Assembly (NCBI RefSeq): GCF_000732195.1
Contig: NZ_JNNU01000003.1
Coordinates: 310,001-374,000, forward strand
From: Neorhizobium vignae
GTDB lineage: Bacteria > Pseudomonadota > Alphaproteobacteria > Rhizobiales > Rhizobiaceae
Direction: 5' to 3'
DNA: 64,000 nucleotides
In this document: one piece after another, positions 33,558-42,576 of the stretch
How positions within the stretch are numbered: position 1 is the first letter of the stretch
Layout of the letters: every line of letters begins with the position of its first letter
Notes under the pieces: generated by a model
Database searches by the model: none
What the model was told of the DNA's origin: nothing
What the model saw: only the letters and a program-made list of their open reading frames with translations
Position numbers and translations under genes: made by a program

Positions 33558-34043
33558 ATGCCCATGTTGAAGATAAGAAATGGCCGCGACTTCATCGGCG
33601 GCGTGACCATGATCTGTGCGGGTCTGCTATTTATCTGGTTCGGTCGCAACCTGGAGGTCGGAAACTCTTTCCAGATGGGGCCGGGCTATTTTCCCACGGT
33701 GCTCAGCCTGGTTCTGATGGCGATAGGCGCGCTCATCATCCTTCAGTCCCTGGTGGTCGAGGCCGAGAGAGTGGAGCCCCAGAGACCGAATTGGAAAGCC
33801 TATTTTCTCGTCATCCTCGCGCCAGTAGGATTCGGTGTGCTGCTCTCCGGATTGGGTTTGGCGCCGACGATGTTTTTCCTGATCGTCGGCGTCGCGACTG
33901 CTAGCCGATACGCCAACTGGCGCCATTCCATCCTCCTCGGCCTGTTCCTGGCGGTCTGCTCTGTCTTGCTGTTCACGCGGCTTTTGTCGCTTCCCATCAG
34001 CGCGTTCGGACCGTGGGTCCCTTTTCTCGGCGACCTTTCATAA
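33558..34043 (+). CDS. Tripartite tricarboxylate transporter small membrane subunit (TctB)
   Basis: 161 residues with four hydrophobic segments: FIGGVTMICAGLLFIWFG, YFPTVLSLVLMAIGALIIL, YFLVILAPVGFGVLLSGLG, and SILLGLFLAVCSVLLF. The GRNLEVGNSFQMGPGYFP motif after the first helix is the hallmark of TctB. It may start at either Met1 or Met3. It partners with TctA downstream. Confidence 0.92.
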   Translation: MPMLKIRNGRDFIGGVTMICAGLLFIWFGRNLEVGNSFQMGPGYFPTVLSLVLMAIGALIILQSLVVEAERVEPQRPNWKAYFLVILAPVGFGVLLSGLGLAPTMFFLIVGVATASRYANWRHSILLGLFLAVCSVLLFTRLLSLPISAFGPWVPFLGDLS

Positions 34044-34082
34044 CCCTCCCAGCGAGGCCGACGAAACCGGATTGGATTGCTT

Positions 34083-35582
34083 ATGGACATCTTCTCGAAC
34101 CTCTGGCTCGGCGCCTCGACCGCATTCCTGCCGATGAATCTGCTCTACGGCTTCGTCGGGTGCCTGCTCGGCACAGCGATCGGCGTGTTGCCGGGGCTGG
34201 GGCCAACGGCGACGATTGCCATGCTCCTGCCGATCACTTTCGGACTGCCGCCGGAATCAGCGCTCATCATGCTTGCGGGCATCTTCTATGGTGCCCAATA
34301 CGGTGGTTCGACAACCGCCATTCTCATCAATCTTCCGGGCGAGAGCTCATCCGTCGTGACCGCGATAGACGGCTATCAGATGGCGCGAAACGGGCGTGCC
34401 GGTGCTGCGCTGGCGACGGCCGCACTTGGCTCCTTCTTCGCCGGAACGGTGGCGACAATCCTACTCGCGATGGCAGCCCCTCCTCTGGCTGCGGTTGCAC
34501 TGAATTTCGGGCCTGCCGAATATTTTTCGCTGATGGTTCTGGGGCTGGTTGCCTCTGTGGCGCTCGCCAGCGGGTCGTTGCTCAAGGCGATGGCTATGAT
34601 CGTTTTCGGGCTGATGCTTGGCACCGTCGGCACCGACGTCGAGAGCGGTACCCCACGTTATGTCTTCGACATCCCCGAACTTTATGACGGGCTTAACTTC
34701 GTCGCGGTCAGCATGGGCATATTCGGGATCTGCGAGATCCTTCGCAATCTCGAATGCGAGCAGGAACGTTCGGTTGGCGTCAAGCGCGTGACCGGGCTGA
34801 TGCTGACGAGGAGCGATTTTAAGCGCATTATCGCTCCGATTCTGCGCGGCACGGCGCTCGGATCCTTTCTTGGTGTTCTGCCTGGAGGCGGCGCGATGCT
34901 CGCATCCTTCGCGTCCTATGCAATGGAAAAACGAATATCCCCGAACCGGGCTGAGTTCGGCAAGGGGGCGATCGAGGGGGTCGCGGCACCCGAATCCGCA
35001 AACAATGCTGGTGCGCAGACTTCGTTCATTCCGATGCTGACGCTCGGAATTCCCGGCAACCCGGTCATGGCCCTGATGGTAGGGGCTATGATCATGCAGG
35101 GCATCACGCCCGGCCCTAATGTTATCTCGGACGAGCCGGCATTGTTCTGGGGCATGATCGTTTCCATGTGGTCGGGCAATCTCATGCTTGTCATCCTTAA
35201 TCTGCCGCTTATCGGGCTATGGGTACGGATGCTGACGGTGCCTTACCATCTGCTGTTTCCCGCAATTATCGGGTTCTGCTGCATTGGCGCCTATAGCATC
35301 AATAACAGCGTCTTCGACGTGTTTGTCATGGCAGGTTTCAGCGTCATTGGATTTGCGCTCAGCAAGATGCGGTTCGAGCCGGCGCCGCTGCTCCTCGGCT
35401 TCATTCTCGGGCCGATGCTGGAGGAGAACCTGCGGCGTGCCATGCTCATCAGCCAAGGTGATCCGTCGATCTTCCTGCGCAGCCCGCTCAGCCTTTCGCT
35501 GTTGATTTTCGCCGTCGTTGTCCTTGGACTGGTGCTGTCGCCGAGCATCAGCCGTAAACGGGAAGAAGCCTTTACGGAATAG
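34083..35582 (+). CDS. Tripartite tricarboxylate transporter large membrane subunit (TctA)
   Basis: About 499 residues from ATG 34083 (a TTG two codons upstream is an alternative). Multiple membrane helices carry the family motifs GTAIGVLPGLGPTATIAMLLP near residues 35-55, YGAQYGGSTTAILINLPGE, and LGIPGNPVMALMVGAMIMQGI. It is the channel-forming subunit of the organic-acid importer and closes the LacI-controlled tctCBA unit. Confidence 0.95.
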   Translation: MDIFSNLWLGASTAFLPMNLLYGFVGCLLGTAIGVLPGLGPTATIAMLLPITFGLPPESALIMLAGIFYGAQYGGSTTAILINLPGESSSVVTAIDGYQMARNGRAGAALATAALGSFFAGTVATILLAMAAPPLAAVALNFGPAEYFSLMVLGLVASVALASGSLLKAMAMIVFGLMLGTVGTDVESGTPRYVFDIPELYDGLNFVAVSMGIFGICEILRNLECEQERSVGVKRVTGLMLTRSDFKRIIAPILRGTALGSFLGVLPGGGAMLASFASYAMEKRISPNRAEFGKGAIEGVAAPESANNAGAQTSFIPMLTLGIPGNPVMALMVGAMIMQGITPGPNVISDEPALFWGMIVSMWSGNLMLVILNLPLIGLWVRMLTVPYHLLFPAIIGFCCIGAYSINNSVFDVFVMAGFSVIGFALSKMRFEPAPLLLGFILGPMLEENLRRAMLISQGDPSIFLRSPLSLSLLIFAVVVLGLVLSPSISRKREEAFTE

Positions 35583-35922
35583 CGTTGAACTCGATCAGGA
35601 ACTCGCCGATGGGCACAAGGAAGCCGATATGGCAGTCTGGGAAACTTCCGATCAATTGCACCCTGCGCTCCGGCTGCCTTCGACCGTGGTACATGGTTTA
35701 TCGATTGGCCTTGTCTGCAGGCAGCATTGGCACTCAAACTTGGTTCTGTGACCCTCAGTCACCGTGGCAATAAGAGACCGTCGGGAACACCAACGGTCTT
35801 TCGGGAGACGTGGACCCGCTGACTGTCAGAGATGTGGACCTGATCGAAATCTGCGGCCGGCTCAACGCAACGCCGCGCCAATGGCTTGGCTGTCGCACCG
35901 CAATTCGGTTAGAGCGGTCGTG
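35583..35922. other. 340-bp gap between convergent tctA and the GMC oxidoreductase gene
   Basis: No intact gene seen. On the plus strand a frame without a plausible start, ending near 35940, encodes a protein-like stretch (VRDVDLIEICGRLNATPRQWL), which may be the remnant of an older gene. No terminator hairpin with a T tract was recognised. Confidence 0.3.
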
Positions 35923-37581
35923 TCACTTTGGCCGGCCATGACCATGCTGAGCGAGGCGCCGGCATGCACGTGTCGTGAGTGCCATGACCGTGAGAGTCGT
36001 TCCGGCGACCCCGCTCGTCGGGAAGGAACTTGCGTCCGTAACGAGAAGGTTGGGAACATCCCAGCTCTGGTTCCACGAGTTAAGGACCGACGTCTCAGGC
36101 GACGTCCCCATCCGTATACCGCCTGTCTCATGAATGGCGGCGCCCATCGACATGCTTCGATGGAACATCTTTCGAAACATCAAGCGGCTGAAGACATCAG
36201 CATTGGGATAGGCGCCCTTTCCCATTTCCTTCAACCCGAGCGGCGATCCTATGAATTCCAGGTCGCCACCGGCCTGCCTGACGATTTCGATCAGGGTTTC
36301 TTCCTGCCTGGCCAGGAGGTCACGCTCTCCGGCGCTCATGACACAGCGGATATGCGGGACGGGAATGTTCCAGGTATCCGTCTTGCGGCTATCCAGGGTC
36401 ACGCGGTTGTCGGCGTGGGGCAGCATCTGGCCGTAGCCGAAAAACGCCATGCGAGCGGGCGTATCGCTCGAAACGGCCGCCCTGCCGACAGCCCCTTGAT
36501 AAGCGAAATCGCTGCTTTGGCCTCCGTCCCCGGAAGGTTCGAACCGCGGGATGAAAATGCCGCCGGAGGCGTTATAGAATGGGTCTGCCGGCGCGGAATC
36601 ATCCTTCATCCAGCCGGGGACCGGTGGAAAGGAACCCATGGCCAGGCAGGGCAGCTGGTCCATGAAGTAACGCCCCAACGCCCCGGAACTGTTGCCAAGG
36701 CCAAACGGATGTCGGGACGAGGCGGAGTTCAGGAGAAGCCGGATGCTCTCGATCGGCGAGGCGCAGACGACGACATTCGAAGCCCGGACCGTTTCCGTTC
36801 TTCCCGTGATGCTGTCGGTAAATTCCGCGCCGGTCGCCAGGCCCGTCCGAGTATCCGTGGTGATCCGACGAACGACTGCGTTGTAGCGGATGGCGAGGAG
36901 AGCGGTCGACTGCGCATCACGAAGGGCGCGGGGGATGCGTTCGGCTTCCGGAGCGATATAGCGCCAGGATACGACGCGCCGTTCTGGCCATCGTCCCTCA
37001 ACGGCTGCCTTGAACGATTCCTCGGCCGGGGTGAGGGTTGCCCGCTTCGAGTAAATTCCGTCGGGCAGCGTCGAGACATGATCTTCCTGGCCGTAGAGGC
37101 CGAGATAGGATTCGACTTCGGCATAAAAAGGATCGAGTTCCTCATAGGAGAGGGGCCAGTCGACACCCTGACCGGTCCGGGCATGGAGCCTGAAATCGTC
37201 GTCACTCCAGCGTAGGAGAACGCGACCGAAGGTGTGCAGCCTCCCGCCGGCCTGCCGGCCTCTGATCCAGAGGAACGGAGCATCCGGCGGCGTCGTGTAG
37301 GGGTTTCGACGATCATTGATAAAGAGGTGGCTCATCCACTCCTTGAAGAAGACCGCGCGCGCCTGTACGGCCTGCCCGTTCGCCGTCGCGCGTGCCCGTT
37401 CCCAGATGTTGATGTCTTTCTGCGCCGCCTTCTTGCGAGCGGGGTCGAAATCCTTCGGACCGACCGAAGGTCCCGCCTCCAGGAGAAGGACCGACAGGCC
37501 TTGGGCAGTCAGTTCCTTGGCTGCAAAGGACCCGGCTGCGCCGGAACCGACGACCAGTGCATCATAGACGGTTTGAGACAT
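35923..37581 (-). CDS. GMC-family FAD-dependent oxidoreductase
   Basis: A 552-residue glucose-methanol-choline oxidoreductase. The N-terminal FAD motif is ALVVGSGAAGSFAAKELTAQGL (residues 8-29), then LLLEAGPS. RGRQAGGRL replaces the usual GGSS loop form. The C-terminus has HETGGIRMGTSPETSVLN and NLLVTDASSFPTSGVAGTTLTVMALTTRA, the catalytic His and FAD-binding region of the bacterial sugar/polyol dehydrogenase branch. No Tat signal was seen. It lies 129 bp downstream of a sugar isomerase gene on the same strand, so oxidation of a sugar or polyol is likely. Confidence 0.9.
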   Translation of the reverse strand: MSQTVYDALVVGSGAAGSFAAKELTAQGLSVLLLEAGPSVGPKDFDPARKKAAQKDINIWERARATANGQAVQARAVFFKEWMSHLFINDRRNPYTTPPDAPFLWIRGRQAGGRLHTFGRVLLRWSDDDFRLHARTGQGVDWPLSYEELDPFYAEVESYLGLYGQEDHVSTLPDGIYSKRATLTPAEESFKAAVEGRWPERRVVSWRYIAPEAERIPRALRDAQSTALLAIRYNAVVRRITTDTRTGLATGAEFTDSITGRTETVRASNVVVCASPIESIRLLLNSASSRHPFGLGNSSGALGRYFMDQLPCLAMGSFPPVPGWMKDDSAPADPFYNASGGIFIPRFEPSGDGGQSSDFAYQGAVGRAAVSSDTPARMAFFGYGQMLPHADNRVTLDSRKTDTWNIPVPHIRCVMSAGERDLLARQEETLIEIVRQAGGDLEFIGSPLGLKEMGKGAYPNADVFSRLMFRKMFHRSMSMGAAIHETGGIRMGTSPETSVLNSWNQSWDVPNLLVTDASSFPTSGVAGTTLTVMALTTRACRRLAQHGHGRPK

Positions 37582-37710
37582 AGCTTTCAGTATCCTGCCT
37601 GCGGCAAATGTATTGTCCCGGGGGATGGACGGAATTCCGGGTGTTGGTGGGGGCGGAACGACCGGCCAATGCAGCGACCCACTCTGATGCGGGCGTCCCG
37701 CCGTGTCGGT

Positions 37711-38631
37711 TCAACGGGAAGAGGGGACTGGGCGCCGCAGATCTGCCAGCCACTCGGCGCTGGCTTGCGCACATTCGAATGGCGGAAGCGTCGGAAAGTC
37801 CACTTCGGCAATCAGCCAGCCGTCAAAGTCAGGACCCAGTGCAGCGAGCATGCCATCAAGATCAAGTTCGCCAGTCCCGGGTTCCGCCCAAAGCCCGGAC
37901 ACGACGGTTTCCTGATAGCTCTTTCCGGCAGCCTTGGCCGCGTCGCGCACACTCAGCCGGCAATCCTTCACATGCACGACCTGTGTCCGGTCGCGGTAAT
38001 CGCTCATGAGACCAATGATATCCGCCCCGGCCCATGACAGATGCCCGGTGTCCGGGCCGAAACCGAGCTGATCCGAACCGATATTGTCCAGCAGGCGACG
38101 GGTTTCGGCCTCGGTCTCGATCCAGGTGCCGATATGCGGATGCAGCGCCGCCTTGACGCCTTCTTCCCTCAGGATTGCCGAGGCTCGCTCGACGAGGTCG
38201 AAGATCATAACAAAGCGGGCCTCGTCGAATTCTGCCCCGACACCCGGCCGTTTGACACGTGGCGCGTCCTTGGTCATCCGGGTGGCGATGAACATGTCGG
38301 TCAGGCCGAGCTGTGCCTGTTGCGCGGCGCTGGTGCGCGCCGTTTCCAGTGTTGTCGCTATATCGACACCGTGTTCCGGCAAGCCCATCGACAGGTAGCC
38401 CGGGGCAGGCTGCAGCCCAGCGTCCTTCAGGGCGTTCTTATAATCCTCCGTCGTCCATCCGCCTGGAACCTGGGCGTGAACGGCGTGAAATCCGGAGCGC
38501 GCGATCTCCTTCAGCAGGTCCCGCGGCGCAGGCCCTTTGGTCGGATCGAGCCAGCCGTCCTCGGTCGCGAACCACTGGATGGGATTGAGAGCAAATTTGT
38601 AGCCGCCGGAAGCAAATTGGGGATCTGTCAT
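37711..38631 (-). CDS. Sugar phosphate isomerase/epimerase (AP-endonuclease-2-like TIM barrel)
   Basis: About 306 residues from ATG 38631. The TIM-barrel carries the metal-binding pattern of the IolE/hexulose isomerase group: ALHPHIGTWIET in the middle, LGFGPDTGHLSWAGAD (Asp and His ligands), VVHVKDCRL, and GWLIAEVDFP near the end. It probably acts on an oxidised sugar or inositol-like compound together with the GMC oxidoreductase downstream. One copy of a 12-bp motif shared with the neighbouring regulator promoter lies 182 bp upstream of its start. Confidence 0.85.
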   Translation of the reverse strand: MTDPQFASGGYKFALNPIQWFATEDGWLDPTKGPAPRDLLKEIARSGFHAVHAQVPGGWTTEDYKNALKDAGLQPAPGYLSMGLPEHGVDIATTLETARTSAAQQAQLGLTDMFIATRMTKDAPRVKRPGVGAEFDEARFVMIFDLVERASAILREEGVKAALHPHIGTWIETEAETRRLLDNIGSDQLGFGPDTGHLSWAGADIIGLMSDYRDRTQVVHVKDCRLSVRDAAKAAGKSYQETVVSGLWAEPGTGELDLDGMLAALGPDFDGWLIAEVDFPTLPPFECAQASAEWLADLRRPVPSSR

Positions 38632-38812
38632 GAACAATGTCCGCTTTTGGTTATTCCGCGCTGCTCGTCTCTCAATTCTCTGGCATGCCTCCACCAGCAG
38701 CCGGACGAGGTGTCCGGATGATGCGAAATGCCCTTACTGCGCGTGTTGCCGATGAGACGAGTACGTTTAGAGGTACATGAGCGCCTTCATCGAATAAAAT
38801 AACTTCGACTGG

Positions 38813-38824
38813 CCGAGGTATAAC
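38813..38824. promoter_or_regulatory. 12-bp motif CCGAGGTATAAC, copy 1 (isomerase/GMC promoter side)
   Basis: Identical, in inverted orientation, to 39829-39840. It lies between the LysR stop and the isomerase start, in the presumed promoter region of the isomerase/GMC operon. A shared LysR-type binding element is the simplest reading. Confidence 0.45.
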
Positions 38825-38846
38825 TCATTTTCATAGACAGCCGATT

Positions 38847-39779
38847 CTATTCCGGGAGGACGCTTGTGGTCGCCCCATGTGTGCGCTCGATCTCCCGCAG
38901 CAATGCGGAGACCGTCGGCCGCAATTCGCCCTTGCGCCGGAACACGGCAAAGATGTTGCGTGTCAGTGACACTTCCTTGAAGTCGAGCGCCACCAGCCCC
39001 ATTCCGCTGCCTTCGACACTGGCCCGGGTCAGGTAGGCGAGGTTCTGCGTCCTGGCGATCATCGACGTCATGAAGGTCACCGAGGTCGTTTCCATGACCA
39101 CTCGGGGTTTCGGCAGACCCGCCGCCTTGAAAACCCCGTCAAGGGTGATCCGATCTGGCTCCGGCAGTGGTGGCAGCACCCAATTATAGGGCGCGAGGTC
39201 CGCCGGGGCGAGGTTCTTGCGCGTCGCCAGCGGATGGGATTTGTGGGCGACAATCTCGACTGGTTCGCTCAAAACCAGCCGCCATTCGAAGTCCTCGTTC
39301 AGGATGTCAGTGGGCTTGACCGTAAAGACGATATCCAGCTTGCCGTTGAAAAGCTGGGGTAGCATGCCCTCGTTCAGCCCTTCGTGGATGACAAGGCTGA
39401 CATCCGGGCGCGCTGCCGTGAAGCGCACAAGGGCATCGGGCACAAGCTTCTTCAGCGCTGCGGGCATGCCACCGATCCGCAGAGAACCGCGGCGTGCTCC
39501 GCGCATTGCGTCGATTTCATCGACTGCCTCGTCGGCGAGCGACAGCAGCAACTCGCTATAGCCGATCAGGCGTTGCCCAAACAATGTGACTTGAATTCCC
39601 GTCGGTCCCCGGTCGAGCAGGCGAACGCCAAGCGATTGCTCCATGCTGCGGATGCTCTTGCTGAGCGCAGGCTGGGTTAGCCGCAGGTTCTCCGCCGCCA
39701 TGCTGAAACTGCCCGTGTGCACGACGGCAATGAAATGCCGAAGCTGTCGAAGATCGAGACGGTGCAGGTTTTTATTCAT
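38847..39779 (-). CDS. LysR-family transcriptional regulator
   Basis: A 310-residue LysR protein with HTH about residues 8-67 (FSMAAENLRLTQPALSKSIRSMEQSLGVRLLDRG) and a typical effector domain (SLVIHEGLNEGMLPQLFNGKLDIVF). It resembles GbpR/galactose-binding-protein-type regulators of sugar uptake in agrobacteria; this comparison is from memory. It sits between the isomerase/GMC pair and the sugar ABC importer, with the same 12-bp motif at both its ends, so it may control both units. Confidence 0.92.
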   Translation of the reverse strand: MNKNLHRLDLRQLRHFIAVVHTGSFSMAAENLRLTQPALSKSIRSMEQSLGVRLLDRGPTGIQVTLFGQRLIGYSELLLSLADEAVDEIDAMRGARRGSLRIGGMPAALKKLVPDALVRFTAARPDVSLVIHEGLNEGMLPQLFNGKLDIVFTVKPTDILNEDFEWRLVLSEPVEIVAHKSHPLATRKNLAPADLAPYNWVLPPLPEPDRITLDGVFKAAGLPKPRVVMETTSVTFMTSMIARTQNLAYLTRASVEGSGMGLVALDFKEVSLTRNIFAVFRRKGELRPTVSALLREIERTHGATTSVLPE

Positions 39780-40184
39780 GGAGGCCTTGCTGCCCGAAAA
39801 GCGTTTACAAGGGGCAGTATGACTAAAGGTTATACCTCGGGCAATGTTAGTTGTTTGACTTCGAGCCGCGGTGCACGGAGTGTCGTGTCATAAAGGCCGG
39901 GCGGAACACCGCCATGACATATCGACACCGGATCGGGATGCATGGTGATCGTTCTGCTAAGACCGGCCGCATAAGGGAACATGGTGACTGCGCTGAATAT
40001 TCCGAAGACTGGAAGCCCAGCGTCATAGTCACGAAAAACGGAAACGGCGGGCCGGAGCCGCGCCGGGATTTTGTACACACGATCAAGCTGTAAGCATCCT
40101 GCATTTCCGGCAGATGCAGGCGGCAGCCGTGCGCGCAAATGCAAGAATCCGCGAACGACCGTACAAACAGGAGGTAAATACATC
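39780..40184. promoter_or_regulatory. 405-bp divergent control region between LysR and the sugar ABC operon
   Basis: No gene seen. It holds the second copy of the 12-bp motif close to the LysR start, a small hairpin (CTGCAT 40099-40104 / ATGCAG 40114-40119), and a strong ribosome site (AGGAGG) before the binding-protein ATG at 40185. Promoters for both directions should lie here; exact -35/-10 boxes were not assigned. Confidence 0.4.
39829..39840. promoter_or_regulatory. 12-bp motif GTTATACCTCGG, copy 2 (LysR/ABC promoter side)
   Basis: Exact reverse complement of 38813-38824, 50 bp upstream of the LysR start codon. It fits an autoregulatory and divergent-operon LysR site. Confidence 0.45.
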
Positions 40185-41543
40185 ATGGTATTGCTAAGAA
40201 CCGAGAAGACGCCGCGCGTGCCGACACTGCTGTCCATGGGTTTCGTGGTGGCTATGGCGTTGGCGTCCTCCGACAGAATGGCATATGCCCAGGCGGTGGA
40301 GCTTCCCAAGCCTCTCATCGATGCGGCGCAGGCCTATGCATCGAAGCTGACCGGCGGGCAGAAGATTGGCGGCAAGATATCCGTTCTCGGCGTCAACGGC
40401 GGCCGGGAGCTTGACATGCTCAAGGCGGCTTGGGCGCCTTTCCAGGCGGCGACCGGTATTACCGTCGACTATACGGGCACGACCGATTTTGCCGCGGTGC
40501 TGCAGACCCGCGTACAGGCTGGCGATCCGCCTGATCTGGCCGGCTCCACCAACATCAACAACCTCATGCGCTACGCCAAGCAGGGGGCTTTGAAGGATGT
40601 CGGCGCGATGGTCGGTGAAGCCGCCATCAAGGGCAAATTCGATGCGGGGCTTGTCGATGCGGCAAGCCTGAACGGCAAGATCTACGGGGTGTGGACCGAA
40701 CTCAACAATTTCATGGTCTGGTACAACGTCCATACCTATGACGGCCCGAAGGCATCGCCGACCTGGGAGCAGTTCGACGCATGGGCCGTGAAGCGTGCCA
40801 ATGCCGGCAAGACGCCCTGGTGTTATACCGACGAGCGAGGCGCTTCCTCGGGAGCGCTCGCCGGCAACTGGATCCAGGCTTACATCCTGAAGAACTCCGG
40901 CCAGAAGACTCTTAAAGGTCTTGCGGATGGCTCGGTTTCCTGGACCGCCCCCGAAGTGAAGGCCGCCTTCGAGGCCTTCGGCAAAGTCGCCCACGACCCC
41001 AAGATGATCCCGGGTGGCCCGGTTGCCGCCATGTCGACGCCCGCCGTCAAAGTCGGTACCGGACTATTCTACGAGCCGCCGCAATGCTCCGTTCTTCTTT
41101 GGGGGACCTATGCAGGCAGCCTGACCACCCTGATCTATCCGAAGGTCAAGCCGATCGAGGACCTGGATTTCATGCCGGTGCCGGGCAAGCCGGAAAATGC
41201 GGCCTATGAGACCTTCGGCGGAACGCTTTACCTGGCATTCAAGGATACGCCGCAGGTCAAGGCATTCCTGTCCTACCTCGTCTCGGATGAGGCGCAGAAG
41301 CTCGTGGCTTCCGCCGGCAACTGGACCGTGGCCAGCCAGGCTGTTCAGCCGAGCGACTATTCCAACCCGATTCTCAAGCGGGCTCGCGAGACGCTGCTCA
41401 AGCCGGGTGTGACGCTTGTCGCTCAACCGACCCAGGTTGTCGATCCGCCGGTGATCCAGGCCTTGTGGAAGGGTATTGTGCAATATGTGCTCGATCCTGG
41501 CAGCCTCGACAGCGTCCTGCAGTCCATTGACGCTGCGAGATAA
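40185..41543 (+). CDS. Sugar-type ABC importer solute-binding protein (family 1)
   Basis: About 452 residues from ATG 40185. A signal peptide ends at DRMAYAQA|VEL. The type-1 binding-protein fold is shown by ISVLGVNGGRELDMLKAAWAPFQAATGITVDYTGT, then QAGDPPDLAG, and LKDVGAMV, as in the alpha-glucoside or glycerol-phosphate binding proteins. It is the first gene of an operon with two MalF/MalG-type permeases, a MalK-type ATPase and a CoA ligase. The ligand is probably a sugar or glycoside; the ligase leaves other options open. Confidence 0.93.
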   Translation: MVLLRTEKTPRVPTLLSMGFVVAMALASSDRMAYAQAVELPKPLIDAAQAYASKLTGGQKIGGKISVLGVNGGRELDMLKAAWAPFQAATGITVDYTGTTDFAAVLQTRVQAGDPPDLAGSTNINNLMRYAKQGALKDVGAMVGEAAIKGKFDAGLVDAASLNGKIYGVWTELNNFMVWYNVHTYDGPKASPTWEQFDAWAVKRANAGKTPWCYTDERGASSGALAGNWIQAYILKNSGQKTLKGLADGSVSWTAPEVKAAFEAFGKVAHDPKMIPGGPVAAMSTPAVKVGTGLFYEPPQCSVLLWGTYAGSLTTLIYPKVKPIEDLDFMPVPGKPENAAYETFGGTLYLAFKDTPQVKAFLSYLVSDEAQKLVASAGNWTVASQAVQPSDYSNPILKRARETLLKPGVTLVAQPTQVVDPPVIQALWKGIVQYVLDPGSLDSVLQSIDAAR

Positions 41544-41560
41544 GTCGGACGATCAATCCC

Positions 41561-41583
41561 GGGAGCGGCCTGCGGTCGCTCTC
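41561..41583 (+). terminator. Intercistronic stem-loop after the sugar-binding protein gene
   Basis: GGGAGCGGCC (41561-41570) pairs with GGTCGCTCTC (41574-41583) over 10 positions with two wobble pairs and a 3-nt loop. It lies 18 bp after the stop and probably sets a higher level of binding protein than permease. Confidence 0.45.
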
Positions 41584-41605
41584 GGCACAAGACGGAATAA
41601 TCGCC

Positions 41606-42574
41606 ATGACTAGTCAGATCCTGCAACTCGTCCTCGGGCTTCTCGCAATGCCCGCGGTCGTCCTTGCCATCATCCTGCCGGGCGAACTGGCGATCAGGAG
41701 GTTTCCGCAGAAGCGCCAGAGCAGCCTGCGGCCATGGATCTGGCTCTCGCCTGTCCTTGCTCTGGTCGGGCTTGTCATCGCCTATCCGCTGGCCGCATCG
41801 ATCGTTTTCAGTTTTCGTGATGCCACGGCCAGCAAATGGGTCGGGTTCAACAATTTCGTCTGGGCATTCGGGAGCGCCATGCGGCCCGTTCTGGTCAACA
41901 ATGTCCTCTGGATCGTCGTCTTTCCGCTGCTGACAGCCGTACTTGCCCTTGCGGCCGCCATCATGCTGGACCGGGTCAAGTACGAGCGCATCGCCAGGAC
42001 CTTCCTGATCCTGCCCACGGCCATGTCTTTCGTCGCCGGCGCCGTGATCTGGAAGATGATGTATACCTATGAGCCGCCGATGCAGCCCCAGACCGGTACG
42101 CTCAATGCCATCTGGACGGCGGTCACTGGCCGCATGCCGATCGCCTGGCTGATAGACCGCAACGTCAACAACTACGCGCTGATCTTCGTCGCTGTTTGGA
42201 TGAGCATCGGCGTCGCCACGCTGATCCTTTCGGCTGGCGTCAAGAACATCCCGCGAGAACTGGTCGAAGCGGCCCGCATAGACGGGGCGGGGGAGTGGTC
42301 GATCTTCCGGTTCGTGACGCTACCCTCGCTGTGGCCGACGATCCTCGTGGTTCTGACGACCCAGGCAATCTTTTCCCTCAAGGTGTTCGACATCGTCTAT
42401 GTCATGACCAACGGCTCCTTTGGCACCGATGTGATCGCCAACAGAATGTATACGGAGCTTTTCGTGAAGCAGAATCTGGGGACGGCCAGCGCCATCGCTG
42501 TCCTGCTCCTCATCCTGGCGTCCCCGGTGATCTTTATGAATATCAAGCAGATCAAGTCGGGGGGAGGAGAGTGA
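41606..42574 (+). CDS. Sugar ABC importer permease, MalF-like
   Basis: A 322-residue inner-membrane permease with six or more hydrophobic segments and a long N-terminal helix pair. The EAA motif reads [27 protein letters not shown], with the conserved EAA-x3-G. LPTAMSFVAGAVIWKMMYTYEPP is the typical MalF-type segment before it. It is followed after 2 bp by the partner permease. Confidence 0.93.
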   Translation: MTSQILQLVLGLLAMPAVVLAIILPGELAIRRFPQKRQSSLRPWIWLSPVLALVGLVIAYPLAASIVFSFRDATASKWVGFNNFVWAFGSAMRPVLVNNVLWIVVFPLLTAVLALAAAIMLDRVKYERIARTFLILPTAMSFVAGAVIWKMMYTYEPPMQPQTGTLNAIWTAVTGRMPIAWLIDRNVNNYALIFVAVWMSIGVATLILSAGVKNIPRELVEAARIDGAGEWSIFRFVTLPSLWPTILVVLTTQAIFSLKVFDIVYVMTNGSFGTDVIANRMYTELFVKQNLGTASAIAVLLLILASPVIFMNIKQIKSGGGE

Positions 42575-42576
42575 CG

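Noticed and set aside
35764..37215. 483-aa plus-strand open frame
   Set aside because: Mostly antisense to the GMC oxidoreductase, whose FAD and C-terminal motifs are unmistakable.
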